DNA from: Xanthomonas euvesicatoria pv. euvesicatoria
GTDB taxonomy: Bacteria > Pseudomonadota > Gammaproteobacteria > Xanthomonadales > Xanthomonadaceae
Length of the DNA: 64,000 bases
Reading direction: 5' to 3'
Assembly (NCBI RefSeq): GCF_020880415.1
Contig: NZ_JAJIUJ010000038.1
Coordinates: 140,661 to 204,660, forward strand
The notes below the pieces were generated by a model. It worked only from the letters and a program-made list of their open reading frames with translations, did no database searches and was not told the DNA's origin. The position numbers and the translations under genes were made by a program. Shown here one piece after another: positions 43,437 to 55,925 of this stretch (positions are counted from its first letter, which is position 1; every line of letters begins with the position of its first letter).

Positions 43437-43580
43437 GAGCGGCCAACACGACATCGCGCGCAGTCGTCAGGCGGGTCGGGACGACGCGCCGTCAGCGCAG
43501 GTGTACGAGTGGTACCTGCCGATTCCGGGCACCGGCCGCGGCCGCCTGCCGGCTGCGCAGTGGGTTTGTTCGCCGCGCCA
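43435..43580. repeat. Dispersed imperfect palindrome, copy B
   Basis: The arms GAGCGGCCAACACGAC (43437-43452) and GGTTTGTTCGCCGCGC (43563-43578) correspond to copy A at 14833-14981. The centre GTGTACGAGTGGTAC mirrors the reverse complement of the copy A centre. It occupies most of the gap between the DUF3011 gene and mtnA, and has diverged more at the arms. Confidence 0.72.
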
Positions 43581-43622
43581 AGGCCGCGCGGTCGTGCAAC
43601 GGCGCAGGCGCTGCGCGCGCCT

Positions 43623-43628
43623 TACAAT
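43623..43628 (+). promoter_or_regulatory. Candidate -10 box directly before the mtnA start
   Basis: TACAAT ends 6 nt before ATG 43635, and no Shine-Dalgarno is visible. If used, transcription would begin at or near the start codon, giving a leaderless mRNA. The -35 region is poor. Confidence 0.35.
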
Positions 43629-43634
43629 GGGCGC

Positions 43635-44699
43635 ATGAACGACAGCGCCCATATCGATTACGCCCGCTACGACCACATCCGGCCACTGCTGTGGACCGGC
43701 GATGCCCTTGAGTTGCTCGACCAACGCAAGCTGCCCTTCGAGGTGGCGCATGTGCGTTGCGACAGCAGCGACGCGGTGGCCGAGGCGATCCATTCCCTGG
43801 CCGTGCGCGGTGCGCCGGCGATCGGCATCGCGGCAGGTTGGGGCGTGGTGCTGGCCGCGCGCGACATCGCTGCCGACGACGGCAGCGCTGCGCTGCAGAA
43901 GCTGGAGCCGGCGCTGCTGCGGCTCAACGCGGCGCGTCCGACTGCCGTCAACCTGGCCTGGGCGCTGATGCGCATGCGCCGCGTACTGGGCGCGGCCGGC
44001 GCCGACTGGCGCGAGGTGATCGCGCGCGAGGCGCAGGCCATCGCCGATGAAGACCTGGCCGCCAACCGCCACATGGGCGCGCTTGGCGCCGCGTTGATCG
44101 CACCTGGCAGCGGCGTGCTCACCCATTGCAACACCGGCTCGCTGGCCACCGCCGGCTTTGGCACCGCACTGGGCGTGATCCGCGCCGGCATGGCGCAACA
44201 GCGCATTGCCAAGGTGTTCGCCGGAGAGACCCGGCCGTGGCTGCAGGGCGCACGCCTGACCGTGTGGGAGCTGCAGCAGGACGGTATCGACGCCACCCTG
44301 ATCGCCGATTCGGCGGCCTCGCATCTGATGAAATCCGGACTGGTGCAGTGGGTGATCGTCGGCGCCGATCGCATCTGCGCCAATGGTGATACCGCCAACA
44401 AGATCGGCACCTACCAGCTGGCCATCGCCGCCCGCCACCACGGGGTCAAATTCATGGTGGTGGCGCCGTCGTCCACGGTGGATATGGCAACGGCCAGCGG
44501 GGACCAGATCGAGATCGAGCAACGCGATCCCGGCGAGTTGTTCGGCGTGGGCGGGGTCAGGACGGTGGCCGATGGCATCCATGCCTGGAACCCGGTTTTC
44601 GACGTCACTCCGGGCGATCTGATCGACGCAATCGTCACCGAACGCGGCGTGATCGCGCAGCCGGACCTGGCGCGGATGCAGGCCGCCTTCGGCGCCTGA
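43635..44699 (+). CDS. mtnA: Methylthioribose-1-phosphate isomerase
   Basis: The protein is 354 aa. Signature segments: [40 protein letters not shown] (catalytic Cys), [23 protein letters not shown] region ([13 protein letters not shown] with the catalytic Asp) and [18 protein letters not shown]. It isomerises MTR-1-P to methylthioribulose-1-P in methionine salvage. No other salvage gene is adjacent. The start is ATG 43635. Confidence 0.94.
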   Translation: MNDSAHIDYARYDHIRPLLWTGDALELLDQRKLPFEVAHVRCDSSDAVAEAIHSLAVRGAPAIGIAAGWGVVLAARDIAADDGSAALQKLEPALLRLNAARPTAVNLAWALMRMRRVLGAAGADWREVIAREAQAIADEDLAANRHMGALGAALIAPGSGVLTHCNTGSLATAGFGTALGVIRAGMAQQRIAKVFAGETRPWLQGARLTVWELQQDGIDATLIADSAASHLMKSGLVQWVIVGADRICANGDTANKIGTYQLAIAARHHGVKFMVVAPSSTVDMATASGDQIEIEQRDPGELFGVGGVRTVADGIHAWNPVFDVTPGDLIDAIVTERGVIAQPDLARMQAAFGA

Positions 44700-44797
44700 G
44701 CCCGGGGCCGGCCGCCCGGCTTCCAACGCCGCCCAAACTCCCTGCAAGTGCTTGTTTCTGGCTGGTAAAGCGGAGGCGTCGGGATGCCCTGCCGTGG

Positions 44798-44803
44798 TAC
44801 AAT
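44798..44803 (+). promoter_or_regulatory. Candidate -10 box of gyrA
   Basis: TACAAT lies 106 nt before the gyrA start in the 209-nt gap after mtnA. No clear -35 is present at the usual spacing. Confidence 0.3.
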
Positions 44804-44908
44804 CCGGCGCTTGAATCGCTCGGCGGGAGCGTGGGGTCGGCAGCCTGATGCAAGGGCGCTCCCGACGCGGCTTTCCGGCTCGCCCGCCACCTCACATACG
44901 GAACCCGA

Positions 44909-47611
44909 ATGGCAGAAACCGCCAAGGAAATCATCCAGGTCAACCTGGAAGACGAGATGCGCAAGAGCTACCTCGATTACGCGATGAGCGTGATCGTGGG
45001 CCGCGCACTCCCCGATGCCCGTGATGGCCTCAAGCCTGTGCACCGGCGCGTGCTGTACGCGATGCACGAGCTGGGCGCACACAGCAACAAGGCCTACTTC
45101 AAGTCGGCGCGTATCGTCGGCGACGTCATCGGTAAATACCATCCGCACGGCGACCAGTCGGTGTACGACACGCTGGTGCGCATGGCCCAGCCGTTCTCGC
45201 TGCGCTACATGATGGTCGACGGTCAGGGTAACTTCGGTTCGGTCGACGGCGACTCCGCTGCGGCAATGCGTTACACCGAGTCGCGCATGTCGCGGCTGGC
45301 GCATGAGCTGATGGCCGACATCGACAAGGAAACCGTCGATTTCCAGCCCAATTACGACGAAAAGGAACAGGAACCGACGGTCATGCCGACCCGGTTCCCG
45401 AGCCTGCTGGTCAATGGCTCGGCCGGTATCGCGGTGGGCATGGCCACCAATATCCCGCCGCATAACCTGACCGAGGCGATCAACGCCTGCATCGCGCTGA
45501 TCGACACACCCGAGCTGGATGTCGAAGGCCTGATGGAATACATCCCCGGCCCGGATTTCCCCACCGCCGGCATCATCAACGGCACCGCCGGCATCGCGGC
45601 CGGCTACCGCACCGGCCGTGGCCGTGTGCGCATCCGCGCCAAGGCCGATGTGGAAGTGGCCGACAATGGTCGCGAGGCGATCGTCGTCACCGAGATCCCG
45701 TACCAGGTCAACAAGGCGCGGCTGATCGAGAAGATCGCCGAGCTGGTCAAGGAAAAGAAGCTCGAAGGCATCAGCGAGTTGCGCGATGAGTCCGACAAGG
45801 ACGGCATGCGCATCTACATCGAAGTCAAGCGCGGCGAATCTGCCGAGGTTGTGCTCAACAACCTGTACCAGCAGACCCAGATGGAGGCGGTGTTCGGCAT
45901 CAACATGGTGGCGCTGATCGACGGCCGCCCGCAGTTGATGAACCTCAAGCAGATGCTGGAGGCGTTCATCCGCCACCGCCGCGAGGTGGTCACCCGTCGC
46001 ACCATTTTCGAACTGCGCAAGGCGCGTGCGCGTGCGCACGTGCTGGAAGGCCTGACCGTTGCGTTGGCCAACATCGATGAAATGATCGAGTTGATCAAGA
46101 CCTCGGCCAACCCGCAGGAAGCGCGCGAGCGCATGCTGGCCAAGACCTGGCAACCGGGCCTGGTGGGCGCGCTGTTGGGCGCCGCCGGCGCCGAAGCCTC
46201 CAAGCCGGAAGATCTGCCGCCGGGCGTGGGCCTGATCCAGGGCTTCTACCAGCTCAGCGAAGTGCAGGCCTCGCAGATCCTGGAAATGCGTCTGCATCGC
46301 CTGACCGGCCTGGAACAGGAAAAGCTGACCGACGAGTACAAGCAGTTGCTCGGCGTCATCGAAGGCCTGATCCGCATCCTAGAAAACCCGGACGTGCTGC
46401 TGCAGGTGATCCGCGACGAGCTGATCAATATCCGCGAAGAATATGGCGACGAACGCCGCACCGAGATCCGTCACAGCGAAGAAGATCTGGACATCCTGGA
46501 TCTGATCGCGCCGGAGGACGTGGTGGTGACGTTGTCGCATGCCGGTTATGCCAAGCGCCAGCCGGTGAGCGCGTATCGCGCGCAGCGCCGCGGTGGCCGT
46601 GGCCGCTCTGCCGCAGCGACCAAGGAAGAAGATTTCATCGACCAGCTGTGGCTGGTCAACACGCACGACACGCTGCTGACCTTCACCAGCAGCGGCAAGG
46701 TGTTCTGGCTGCCGGTGCACCAGTTGCCGGAAGCCGGCTCCAATGCGCGTGGCAGGCCGATCATCAACTGGATTCCGCTGGAAGCCGGCGAGCGCGTGCA
46801 GGCGGTGCTGCCGGTGCGCGAATACGCCGACAACCGCTACGTGTTCTTCGCCACACGCAACGGCACGGTCAAGAAGACGCCGTTGAGCGAATTCGCCTTC
46901 CGTCTGGCGCGCGGCAAGATCGCCATCAACCTGGACGAGGGCGATGCGCTGGTCGGGGTGGCCTTGACCGATGGCGACCGCGACGTGTTGCTGTTCGCTT
47001 CCAACGGCAAGACCGTGCGCTTTGGCGAATCCACCGTGCGTTCGATGGGCCGTACCGCCACCGGTGTGCGCGGTATCCGTCTGACCAAGGGCGAGGAAGT
47101 GGTCAGCCTGATCGTGGCCGAGCGTGCTGGCGGTGTCGAAGAAGAGATCGAAGGCGAGGAGGTCGATGACGTGGTGGAAGCCACCGATGGCGGCGAGTCT
47201 GCCGTGATCGAGGTCGCCGACGACGGCAATGTGGCCTACATCCTGACGGCCACCGAGAACGGCTACGGCAAGCGCACCCCGCTGACCGAGTACCCGCGCA
47301 AGGGGCGTGGCACCCAGGGCGTGATCGGCATCCAGACCACCGAGCGCAACGGCAAGCTGGTGCGTGCAGTGCTGCTGGGCGCCACCGACGAAGTGCTGTT
47401 GATTTCAGATGGCGGCACGCTGGTGCGCACGCGTGGTTCGGAGATCTCGCGCGTTGGCCGTAACACGCAGGGCGTCACGCTGATCCGCTTGTCCAAGGGC
47501 GAAAAGTTGCAGGCGGTGGAACGCCTGGACGCGTCGCTGGATGAAGTGGATGAGGTGGTGGACGAAGCAGGCGCAAGTGTGAGCGAGGCGCCGCCAACAA
47601 CTGACGCATGA
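44909..47611 (+). CDS. gyrA: DNA gyrase subunit A
   Basis: The protein is 900 aa. Catalytic Tyr122 lies in AAMRYTESR. The quinolone-resistance region reads [20 protein letters not shown], so position 83 is Gln rather than Ser while Asp87 is kept. The GyrA box is QRRGGRG, starting the C-terminal wrapping domain of beta-pinwheel blades. An acidic stretch ([20 protein letters not shown]) interrupts that domain. It introduces negative supercoils with GyrB. It is transcribed alone, followed by a clear terminator. Confidence 0.96.
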   Translation: MAETAKEIIQVNLEDEMRKSYLDYAMSVIVGRALPDARDGLKPVHRRVLYAMHELGAHSNKAYFKSARIVGDVIGKYHPHGDQSVYDTLVRMAQPFSLRYMMVDGQGNFGSVDGDSAAAMRYTESRMSRLAHELMADIDKETVDFQPNYDEKEQEPTVMPTRFPSLLVNGSAGIAVGMATNIPPHNLTEAINACIALIDTPELDVEGLMEYIPGPDFPTAGIINGTAGIAAGYRTGRGRVRIRAKADVEVADNGREAIVVTEIPYQVNKARLIEKIAELVKEKKLEGISELRDESDKDGMRIYIEVKRGESAEVVLNNLYQQTQMEAVFGINMVALIDGRPQLMNLKQMLEAFIRHRREVVTRRTIFELRKARARAHVLEGLTVALANIDEMIELIKTSANPQEARERMLAKTWQPGLVGALLGAAGAEASKPEDLPPGVGLIQGFYQLSEVQASQILEMRLHRLTGLEQEKLTDEYKQLLGVIEGLIRILENPDVLLQVIRDELINIREEYGDERRTEIRHSEEDLDILDLIAPEDVVVTLSHAGYAKRQPVSAYRAQRRGGRGRSAAATKEEDFIDQLWLVNTHDTLLTFTSSGKVFWLPVHQLPEAGSNARGRPIINWIPLEAGERVQAVLPVREYADNRYVFFATRNGTVKKTPLSEFAFRLARGKIAINLDEGDALVGVALTDGDRDVLLFASNGKTVRFGESTVRSMGRTATGVRGIRLTKGEEVVSLIVAERAGGVEEEIEGEEVDDVVEATDGGESAVIEVADDGNVAYILTATENGYGKRTPLTEYPRKGRGTQGVIGIQTTERNGKLVRAVLLGATDEVLLISDGGTLVRTRGSEISRVGRNTQGVTLIRLSKGEKLQAVERLDASLDEVDEVVDEAGASVSEAPPTTDA

Positions 47612-47642
47612 TCGCAGCGCCAACGCGACGCAGTTGAGCAAA

Positions 47643-47669
47643 AACGCCGGTGAAAACCGGCGTTTTTTT
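47643..47669 (+). terminator. Intrinsic terminator of gyrA
   Basis: AACGCCGGT/ACCGGCGTT with a GAAA tetraloop, followed by a T-run to 47669. It lies about 30 nt after the stop codon. Confidence 0.92.
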
Positions 47670-47835
47670 ATGCGCGAAGGTTTGGGGCGCCACGCTTTAT
47701 GGCGAGTGCTGACATCTGCAACGCAGTGTCTTCATGCGTTCGCCGCAAAGATCGCGGCTCTTTCACTGGCCCGGGTCGAAGGTTGTGGGTGGTGCGGCGG
47801 CGTTGCGTCGCCGCTGAGTCGAAGAGGAACAACGG

Positions 47836-50304
47836 ATGACGATTCTGGATCGTCCTTCCGGTCGCGGCCATTGGGCGCTGGCGACCTTGGGAGGCGTGAT
47901 TGCTTTACTGGGCGCGGTGCTGCTTGCCGGTGGCGTGTGGCTGGCTGCGTTGGGCGGCTCTTGGTATTACGCACCGGCCGGCGCGGCGATGCTGATTGCT
48001 GGTGTGCTGCTGTTTCGTGGCCGCAATGCGGGCGCCTGGTGGTTTGCCGGCGTAGTGGCGGTTTCGTTGCTCTGGACGTGGTGGGAATCAGGCAGCGATT
48101 ACTGGCGCTGGGTGCCGCGTCTGGGCCTGATCGTGGGTCTGGCATTCGTGCTTGCGCTGTTGCTACCGAAACTGCATCGCCCTGTGTCGCGCACGGTATC
48201 GCGCAGCCTGGCCGGTGCGCTGGCGATGGTATTTGTGGTGGCGTTCGCATTGGCGTTCATGCCGCATGGCGTGACTGAAGCCGATGGCGCGCTGGCGCAT
48301 GCGGCAGGCATGCTCGGTGGTCTGGTCAACCGCGACACCTCCGCCCCGGTCGAGGCGTCCGGCGTACAGCCGGCGAATGCACCGGCCGACGGCGATTGGG
48401 CCGCATACGGACGCAGCCAGGCCGGCCAGCGCTATTCGCCGCTGCAGCAGATCAATCGCGACAATGTGACGCAGCTGCAGCAAGCCTGGCTTTTCCACAC
48501 CGGCGATCTGCCGGACAAGCGCTGGGGTGCGGAAACCACGCCGCTGAAGGTGGGCGACAGCCTGTACCTATGTACTGCACGCAACCAGGTGATTGCGCTG
48601 GATGCCGCCAGCGGCAAGCAGCGCTGGCGCTACGATCCCAAGGTCAAGGACGAGGCGATTCCGTACACGGCGGCATGCCGTGGCGTCTCGTATTACGAAG
48701 TGCCGGCGGCTGCCACCGCTGCGGATGCTGGAGCAACCGCACAGCTGTGCGGCACGCGCGTGATCGAAGGCACGCTCGACGGGCGCTTGATTGCGCTGGA
48801 CGCACGCAGCGGCACGCCATGCCCGGATTTCGGCAGCAACGGTCAGGTCGACATCACCGTCGGTATGGGCCAGACGCCGCCGGGCTATGTGTCGATCAAT
48901 TCGCCGCCGGCCATCGTGCGCGGCGTGGTGGTCACCGGGCATCAAGTGCTCGACGGGCAGAAGCGTTACGAGCCCTCCGGTGTGATCGAAGGCTTCGATG
49001 CGGTGACCGGCCAGTTGCGCTGGGCCTGGGACATGACGCATCCGGAATGGAACGGCGCACCGCCGCCGGGCCAGAGCTGGACGCGCGGCACGCCCAATAT
49101 GTGGACCACCGCCGCAGCCGATGAGCAGTTGGGCTATGTCTATCTGCCGATGGGCAATTCCACAGCCGATTACTGGAGCAGCTCGCGCACGCCGCAGGAA
49201 AACCGTTACGCGACCTCGCTGGTGGCGCTGGATGTCGCCACCGGCAAGCCGGCATGGAATTTCCAGACCACCCACATCGATGCATGGGACTACGACCTGG
49301 GCTCGCAGCCGAGCCTGATCGACTTCCCCAAGGACGGCGTCAACGTGCCGGCGGTGCTGTTGCCGAGCAAGCAGGGCGAGCTGTACGTCCTGGATCGGCG
49401 CACCGGCAAGCCGCTGGTGGGCGTGGAAGAGCGTGCGGTGCCAGGCGGTGGCGTGGAGCCGCAGATGCGTGCCAGGACGCAGCCGTTCTCGCTGTATCAC
49501 ACGTTGCGCAAGCCGGATCTGACCGAACGCGACATGTGGGGCATGACCCCGATCGACCAGCTGGTTTGCCGTATCCAGTTCCGCAAGGCCAGCTATAAGG
49601 GCATCTACACGCCGCCGGAAGCGGACCGGCATTCGATCGAGTACCCCGGTTACAACGGTGGTTCGGATTGGGGCAGCGTGGCGGTAGATCCGCACCGCGG
49701 TGTGATCGTGGCCAATTACAACGACATGCCCAACTACAACCTGCTGGTGCCGCGCGCCAAGGCCGACAAGCTGGGTTGGGCACCGCGCGATGAAGTGCGT
49801 GGCGATGCGGGCGGTGCGGAAGGCGCAGGCGACCCGCAGACCGGCACGCCGTATGCAGTCAACGTCAATGCCGGCTGGCGTCTGCCGTTCACCAAGTTGC
49901 TGTGCAAGGAGCCACCGTATGGCGGCATCCGCGCCATCGATCTGGCCAGCGGCAAGACGTTGTGGGACCGCCCGTTCGGCAGTGCGCGCGGCAATGGCCC
50001 GTTCGGCATCCGTTCCGGCCTGCCGATCGAAATCGGTACACCGAACAATGGTGGCGCGGTGGTGACGGCAAGCGGTTTGATCTTCATTGCCGCAGCCACC
50101 GACGACCTGATCCGCGCGATCGATCTGGCCACCGGCAAGGAGCTGTGGCATGCCAAGTTGCCGGCCGGCGGCCAGGCCAACCCGATGGTGTACGAATACT
50201 GTGGACGCGAGTATCTGGTCATCATGGCCGGCGGGCACCACTTCATGGAGACCCCGGCAGGCGATGCGTTGATCGCCTACGCGTTACCGCAGAAGGCGCA
50301 ATGA
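47836..50304 (+). CDS. gcd: Membrane-bound PQQ-dependent glucose dehydrogenase
   Basis: The protein is 822 aa. Five N-terminal helices (about 10-150) anchor it and bind quinone. The periplasmic eight-bladed propeller opens with GDWAAYGRSQAGQRYSPLQQ. The catalytic Asp region is THIDAWDYDLGSQPSL, and the end is VYEYCGREYLVIMAGGHH. It oxidises glucose (or another polyol such as quinate) to the lactone and passes electrons to ubiquinone. AGAGGAA precedes the ATG. No pqq genes are in this window. Confidence 0.9.
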   Translation: MTILDRPSGRGHWALATLGGVIALLGAVLLAGGVWLAALGGSWYYAPAGAAMLIAGVLLFRGRNAGAWWFAGVVAVSLLWTWWESGSDYWRWVPRLGLIVGLAFVLALLLPKLHRPVSRTVSRSLAGALAMVFVVAFALAFMPHGVTEADGALAHAAGMLGGLVNRDTSAPVEASGVQPANAPADGDWAAYGRSQAGQRYSPLQQINRDNVTQLQQAWLFHTGDLPDKRWGAETTPLKVGDSLYLCTARNQVIALDAASGKQRWRYDPKVKDEAIPYTAACRGVSYYEVPAAATAADAGATAQLCGTRVIEGTLDGRLIALDARSGTPCPDFGSNGQVDITVGMGQTPPGYVSINSPPAIVRGVVVTGHQVLDGQKRYEPSGVIEGFDAVTGQLRWAWDMTHPEWNGAPPPGQSWTRGTPNMWTTAAADEQLGYVYLPMGNSTADYWSSSRTPQENRYATSLVALDVATGKPAWNFQTTHIDAWDYDLGSQPSLIDFPKDGVNVPAVLLPSKQGELYVLDRRTGKPLVGVEERAVPGGGVEPQMRARTQPFSLYHTLRKPDLTERDMWGMTPIDQLVCRIQFRKASYKGIYTPPEADRHSIEYPGYNGGSDWGSVAVDPHRGVIVANYNDMPNYNLLVPRAKADKLGWAPRDEVRGDAGGAEGAGDPQTGTPYAVNVNAGWRLPFTKLLCKEPPYGGIRAIDLASGKTLWDRPFGSARGNGPFGIRSGLPIEIGTPNNGGAVVTASGLIFIAAATDDLIRAIDLATGKELWHAKLPAGGQANPMVYEYCGREYLVIMAGGHHFMETPAGDALIAYALPQKAQ

Positions 50305-50650
50305 TGTCGGAGACGAGCGGGGGCGGCTGCTAAAGACAGGCAGACGCCATGCCACGTGGTTGGTGGCTGGAATCGGTGTGCAATGCAGGCAGACATGCTG
50401 ATGTCGCCCGTGAGTCGTCCTCCGGCAGCTACGAGGGATCGCACCATTCGTCAGTGACTCAGGACGTTGAAGCACGAAAAAGCGCACCGCAAGCGGTGCG
50501 CTTTTTTCTTGAAGCACATCTGGCAAGCGCTCAGCTATCTCGGCAAGACAACGCTAATCTTGCCTAGTGCTTGCCCACATGATGCATCAGGCCGCACGCT
50601 TTCCCGATTCCCGATTCCCGATTCCCGATTCCCGATTCCCGATTCCCGAA
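50305..50650. other. 346-nt gap between gcd and the coiled-coil gene
   Basis: It holds a terminator at 50477-50507 and a six-unit 7-bp repeat array from 50606. I see no gene in the rest. Confidence 0.5.
50477..50507 (+). terminator. Intrinsic terminator downstream of gcd
   Basis: GCGCACCG/CGGTGCGC with loop CAAG, flanked by A4 on the left and T6 on the right. It is nearly symmetric, so it may work in both directions and also stop the minus-strand hut operon. Confidence 0.85.
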
Positions 50651-50652
50651 TC
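50606..50652 (+). repeat. 7-bp tandem repeat array (GATTCCC x6)
   Basis: Six perfect GATTCCC units (50606-50647) end in GAATC and touch the stop codon of the minus-strand coiled-coil gene (50651-50653). The short period rules out CRISPR. It is the longest of the three arrays in the window. Confidence 0.85.
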
Positions 50653-51379
50653 ACCCAACGTTCGCCGCCACCTCGTCGTCCTGCACCGCATCGCGCACAT
50701 CCTGCGCCAGCGTCGCCTTGACGATGATCGAGCGGATCGCATCGGTGGCCTCGGACAGCGGCACATCGTTGCTCAGGCGCTGGAAGGTGTCGCGGCTGTT
50801 GTAGCCGGAGCCATCCTTCAGGTAATGCTCGTACATCGATAGCAGATCCTGGCAGGCGGTGATCAGCGCAGCGACATTGCCACGTACCAGCGCATGACCG
50901 ATCTGATCGAAGCTGTGCAGGCAATCGGCAAGCCAGTGCAGGTCGTAGCGCGCGGTGGCAGGCTCGGGTGCGTTGTGGCCGCGGCTATAGGCGCTGTAGC
51001 GACGCAGGCTGCGCGCCACGCGCGCCACATGCGCGAACAGCGTGCCGATCTCGCTGGCGATATCCAGCCGCTGCACCAGCACCATGGGAATCACTTGGCC
51101 GGCAGCGGCTGCCTGCTGCTCGGAGGCGTTCTGCTCATGCTGTTCCAGCGATTGCTTGAGCACGGCATAGCTACGCTGCAGCGATTCCAGTTCCAGCGTG
51201 GTGGCCGCCGCTCGCGCCTTCAGTTGCGACAGCGCCGCCTGGTAGCGGCCAAGGCTGTCCTGCGTACTGGCAAGCTCGCCGGATTCGGCACGCAGCTGGC
51301 GGCCACGCACGAACGCCAGCCCGGTCGCGATCAGCGCCCAGAGTGCGAATGCAGGCACCAGGTAGATCAGGATGCCCAT
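50651..51379 (-). CDS. Membrane-anchored coiled-coil protein
   Basis: The protein is 242 aa. One N-terminal helix (ILIYLVPAFALWALIATGLA) precedes a coiled coil (about 30-95, LGRYQAALSQLKARAAATTL) and a helical C-terminal domain. ATG 51379 has GAGGAAT upstream. I recognise no family. It follows hutU by 268 nt on the same strand and may be transcribed independently of histidine catabolism. Confidence 0.68.
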   Translation of the reverse strand: MGILIYLVPAFALWALIATGLAFVRGRQLRAESGELASTQDSLGRYQAALSQLKARAAATTLELESLQRSYAVLKQSLEQHEQNASEQQAAAAGQVIPMVLVQRLDIASEIGTLFAHVARVARSLRRYSAYSRGHNAPEPATARYDLHWLADCLHSFDQIGHALVRGNVAALITACQDLLSMYEHYLKDGSGYNSRDTFQRLSNDVPLSEATDAIRSIIVKATLAQDVRDAVQDDEVAANVG

Positions 51380-51647
51380 GGGGATTCCTCGAAACGTTGC
51401 ATATCTTGTCGGCCTGCAACGCGCAGACTTGAGGCTGATCCTCGGCGCATGCCCTGATCCGGGACATCGTGCCCAGACACGGCAACTGCATGGTGCCGGC
51501 GCACAGCATCTGATGTGGCGAATGGCAGCCGTAAGAGGCCCGACAGTGGGCCATGCGGGGGACCGCCGAATGCATGAACAAGGCTGCGGGCGGGAGCGGC
51601 CCGGATGCTGCAGCGGTGCCCCCAAAGCGTGGCGCTGTTCGGCCGGG

Positions 51648-53315
<1,668 letters not shown>

Positions 53316-53331
53316 GCCGGGTTCCTTGCAA

Positions 53332-54189
53332 TCAGCGGTTGGCCGCAGGCGGCGCGGTGTCGGAGGAGGGCGCATTGGCGAAGTGCAGGCAGGCCTGCAG
53401 CACGTGGCGCAGTACCGCGCGCAGCACCACGGCGTGTACCGGCTGCCACGGCGTTGGCCAGTTTTCGGGCGTGAGGCTGTCGGGCTCGCGCATGTAGCCG
53501 CGACAGGCCAGTTCCATCTGCAAGGTGTGCACGCCATGCGCGGGCTGCGCGTAGTGGCGGGTGATCCAGCCGCCCTTGAAGCGGCCGTTGCGCACCGTGC
53601 TGGAGCCGCTGCTGCGGCACAGGCTCTCCACCGCATCGACCAGGCGCCGGTCGCAGCTGCGGTCCTCGTTGCTGCCGATATTGAATTGCGGCAATTCGCC
53701 ATCGAACAGATGCGGGATGAACGAGCGGATCGAATGTGCGTCGTAGACCACGATCTTCGCGTGCTGCGCGCGCAGGCGCGTAATTTCCCCGGCAAGCGCG
53801 GCGTGGTACGGGTCGAACCAGCGCGTGCGACGCAACGCGATCTGCGCCTGATCCGGTGCCGCACCATCGGCATACAGCGGCTGATCGTCGAAGGTGGTGA
53901 GCGGGCACAGACCGGTGGTGTTCTGGCCCGGATACAGCGAGGCCCCGCTCGGGTCGCGATTGACGTCGATGACCGAGCGCGAGATGGCAGTCCGCAGCGT
54001 GGTGGCGCCCAGCGCCTGTGCGAAGTCGTAAAGATGGTGTACCCACCAATCGGTATCGCGGCGCGCCAGCCACGGCGACACGAACTGGTCGGCCACGTCC
54101 TCCGGTAACTCGGTGCCGGTATGCGGAAAACTGACGATCAACGGCGCGTCGCCGCGGTGCAGTTCCAGCCAGTCGGGCAGGGCGTTCAT
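53332..54189 (-). CDS. hutG: N-formylglutamate deformylase
   Basis: The protein is 285 aa. Family pattern: [60 protein letters not shown] and [17 protein letters not shown]. It hydrolyses N-formylglutamate to glutamate and formate, the last step of the five-step hut route that uses hutF. ATG 54189 fits the family start. A 181-nt gap separates it from hutH. Confidence 0.92.
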   Translation of the reverse strand: MNALPDWLELHRGDAPLIVSFPHTGTELPEDVADQFVSPWLARRDTDWWVHHLYDFAQALGATTLRTAISRSVIDVNRDPSGASLYPGQNTTGLCPLTTFDDQPLYADGAAPDQAQIALRRTRWFDPYHAALAGEITRLRAQHAKIVVYDAHSIRSFIPHLFDGELPQFNIGSNEDRSCDRRLVDAVESLCRSSGSSTVRNGRFKGGWITRHYAQPAHGVHTLQMELACRGYMREPDSLTPENWPTPWQPVHAVVLRAVLRHVLQACLHFANAPSSDTAPPAANR

Positions 54190-54370
54190 CGCTGCGCTCC
54201 ATGCACGCGTGCTGCGTGCGTGCGGCATGCGTTGCGCAGCTGCGCGTTGCGGATGCCTCGCGTGCGCGGCGCGGCGTCATCGCAAGTGCGTGTGCTTGGA
54301 GAGATCGCGAAAGACTGCAGTTGCGGCCGCGACGAGGCAGGTATCGATTCGCTGCATAAGCGCTGCCCAC

Positions 54371-55912
54371 TCATACGTCCTGCTCCACGCCCGGCAACGG
54401 GATCGCCACTGCCAGCGCCAGCGCGCCCGAGCGCACCAATGCGCTGGCAGCCAGCATGTCCGGATGAAAGTAGCGGTCGTCCTGCAGTGTCGGCACCTGC
54501 GCGCGCAACAGGGCACGCGCCGCTTCCAGCGCAGTGCTGGAGCGCAGTGGCGCATGGAAATCGCAGCCCTGCACGGCGGCCAGCAGCTCGATGCCGATGA
54601 CGTTGGCGGCGTTCTCAGCCATCGCCAGCAAGCGGCGCGCACCGTGCGCAGCCATCGACACGTGATCTTCCTGATTGGCCGAAGTCGGAATCGAATCGAC
54701 ACTGGCCGGATACGCGCGCTGCTTGTTTTCCGATACCAGCGCGGCGGCTGTCACCTGCGGAATCATGAAGCCGGAGTTCAAGCCCGGGCGCGGGGTGAGA
54801 AAGGCGGGCAGGCCGGACAGTGCCGGGTCGACCAGCATCGCGGTGCGGCGTTCGCTGATCGAGCCGATTTCGCAGACCGCCATCGCCAGCATGTCCGCGG
54901 CAAAGGCAACCGGCTCGGCGTGGAAGTTGCCGCCAGACAGCGCTTCACCGGTATCGCTGAGGACCAGTGGGTTATCGGACACGCCATTGGCTTCGATCTG
55001 CAGGGTGCGCGCGGCCTGACGCATCACATCCAGCGCCGCACCCATCACCTGCGGCTGGCAGCGCAGGCAGTACGGGTCCTGCACGCGCACATCGCCCAGC
55101 CGATGCGATTCGCGAATGGCCGAATCGGCCATCAGGGCGCGCAATGCCGCCGCGGTGGCGATCTGCCCGGGCTGCCCGCGCAAGGCATGAATGCGCGCAT
55201 CGAAGGGCGTATCCGAGCCCTTGGCCGCTTCCACCGACAACGCGCCGGTGACCAGCGCGGCCTGCAGGACGGTTTCGATCTCGAACAGACCGGCCAGGGC
55301 GCAGGCGGTGGAAAACTGGGTGCCGTTGAGCAGGGCCAACCCTTCCTTTGCGCCCAGCACGCGCGGCTGCAGCTGCGCATGTGCAAGCGCGTCGGCAGCA
55401 GGCAGTCGCTGCGCGCCGACGAAGGCTTCGCCAACGCCGATCATCACCGCGGCCAGATGCGACAGCGGTGCCAGGTCGCCGGAAGCGCCCACCGAGCCCT
55501 GGCACGGCACCACCGGGGTGATGCCGGCGCGCAGCATCGCTTCCAGCAACGCCAGCGTGCCCGGCTGCACGCCGGACGCGCCCTGGGCCAGGCTGGTGAG
55601 CTTGAGCGCCATCATCAGCCGCACCACCGGTACCGGCGTGGGCTCGCCCACACCTGCCGCGTGCGAGAGCACGATATTGCGTTGCAGGGTCTGCAGATCC
55701 TCGGGCTCGATACGCACGCTGGCCAGCTTGCCGAAGCCGGTGTTGACGCCATACACCGGCTCGCCACGCGCCACGATGGCCTCCACCGTTTGCGCGCTGC
55801 GCAGCACCGCGGCAGCGCATGCATCGTCCAACGCGACGTCGGCACCGCGATACAGCGCACGCCATTGCGCCAGCGTGACCCGGCCGGGTTGCAAGACAAC
55901 AGAAACACTCAT
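54371..55912 (-). CDS. hutH: Histidine ammonia-lyase
   Basis: The protein is 513 aa. The Ala-Ser-Gly triad that forms the MIO cofactor is in [34 protein letters not shown] and the late [18 protein letters not shown] region ([12 protein letters not shown]) are also conserved. It deaminates histidine to urocanate. It starts 14 nt after the hutI stop, so the two are co-transcribed. Confidence 0.96.
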   Translation of the reverse strand: MSVSVVLQPGRVTLAQWRALYRGADVALDDACAAAVLRSAQTVEAIVARGEPVYGVNTGFGKLASVRIEPEDLQTLQRNIVLSHAAGVGEPTPVPVVRLMMALKLTSLAQGASGVQPGTLALLEAMLRAGITPVVPCQGSVGASGDLAPLSHLAAVMIGVGEAFVGAQRLPAADALAHAQLQPRVLGAKEGLALLNGTQFSTACALAGLFEIETVLQAALVTGALSVEAAKGSDTPFDARIHALRGQPGQIATAAALRALMADSAIRESHRLGDVRVQDPYCLRCQPQVMGAALDVMRQAARTLQIEANGVSDNPLVLSDTGEALSGGNFHAEPVAFAADMLAMAVCEIGSISERRTAMLVDPALSGLPAFLTPRPGLNSGFMIPQVTAAALVSENKQRAYPASVDSIPTSANQEDHVSMAAHGARRLLAMAENAANVIGIELLAAVQGCDFHAPLRSSTALEAARALLRAQVPTLQDDRYFHPDMLAASALVRSGALALAVAIPLPGVEQDV

Positions 55913-55925
55913 GACGACTCCGGAT

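Noticed and set aside
44411..46297. Minus-strand reading frame of 628 codons
   Set aside because: Antisense to mtnA and gyrA.
50606..50652. Possible CRISPR array
   Set aside because: The period is 7 bp with no spacers; it is a simple tandem repeat.
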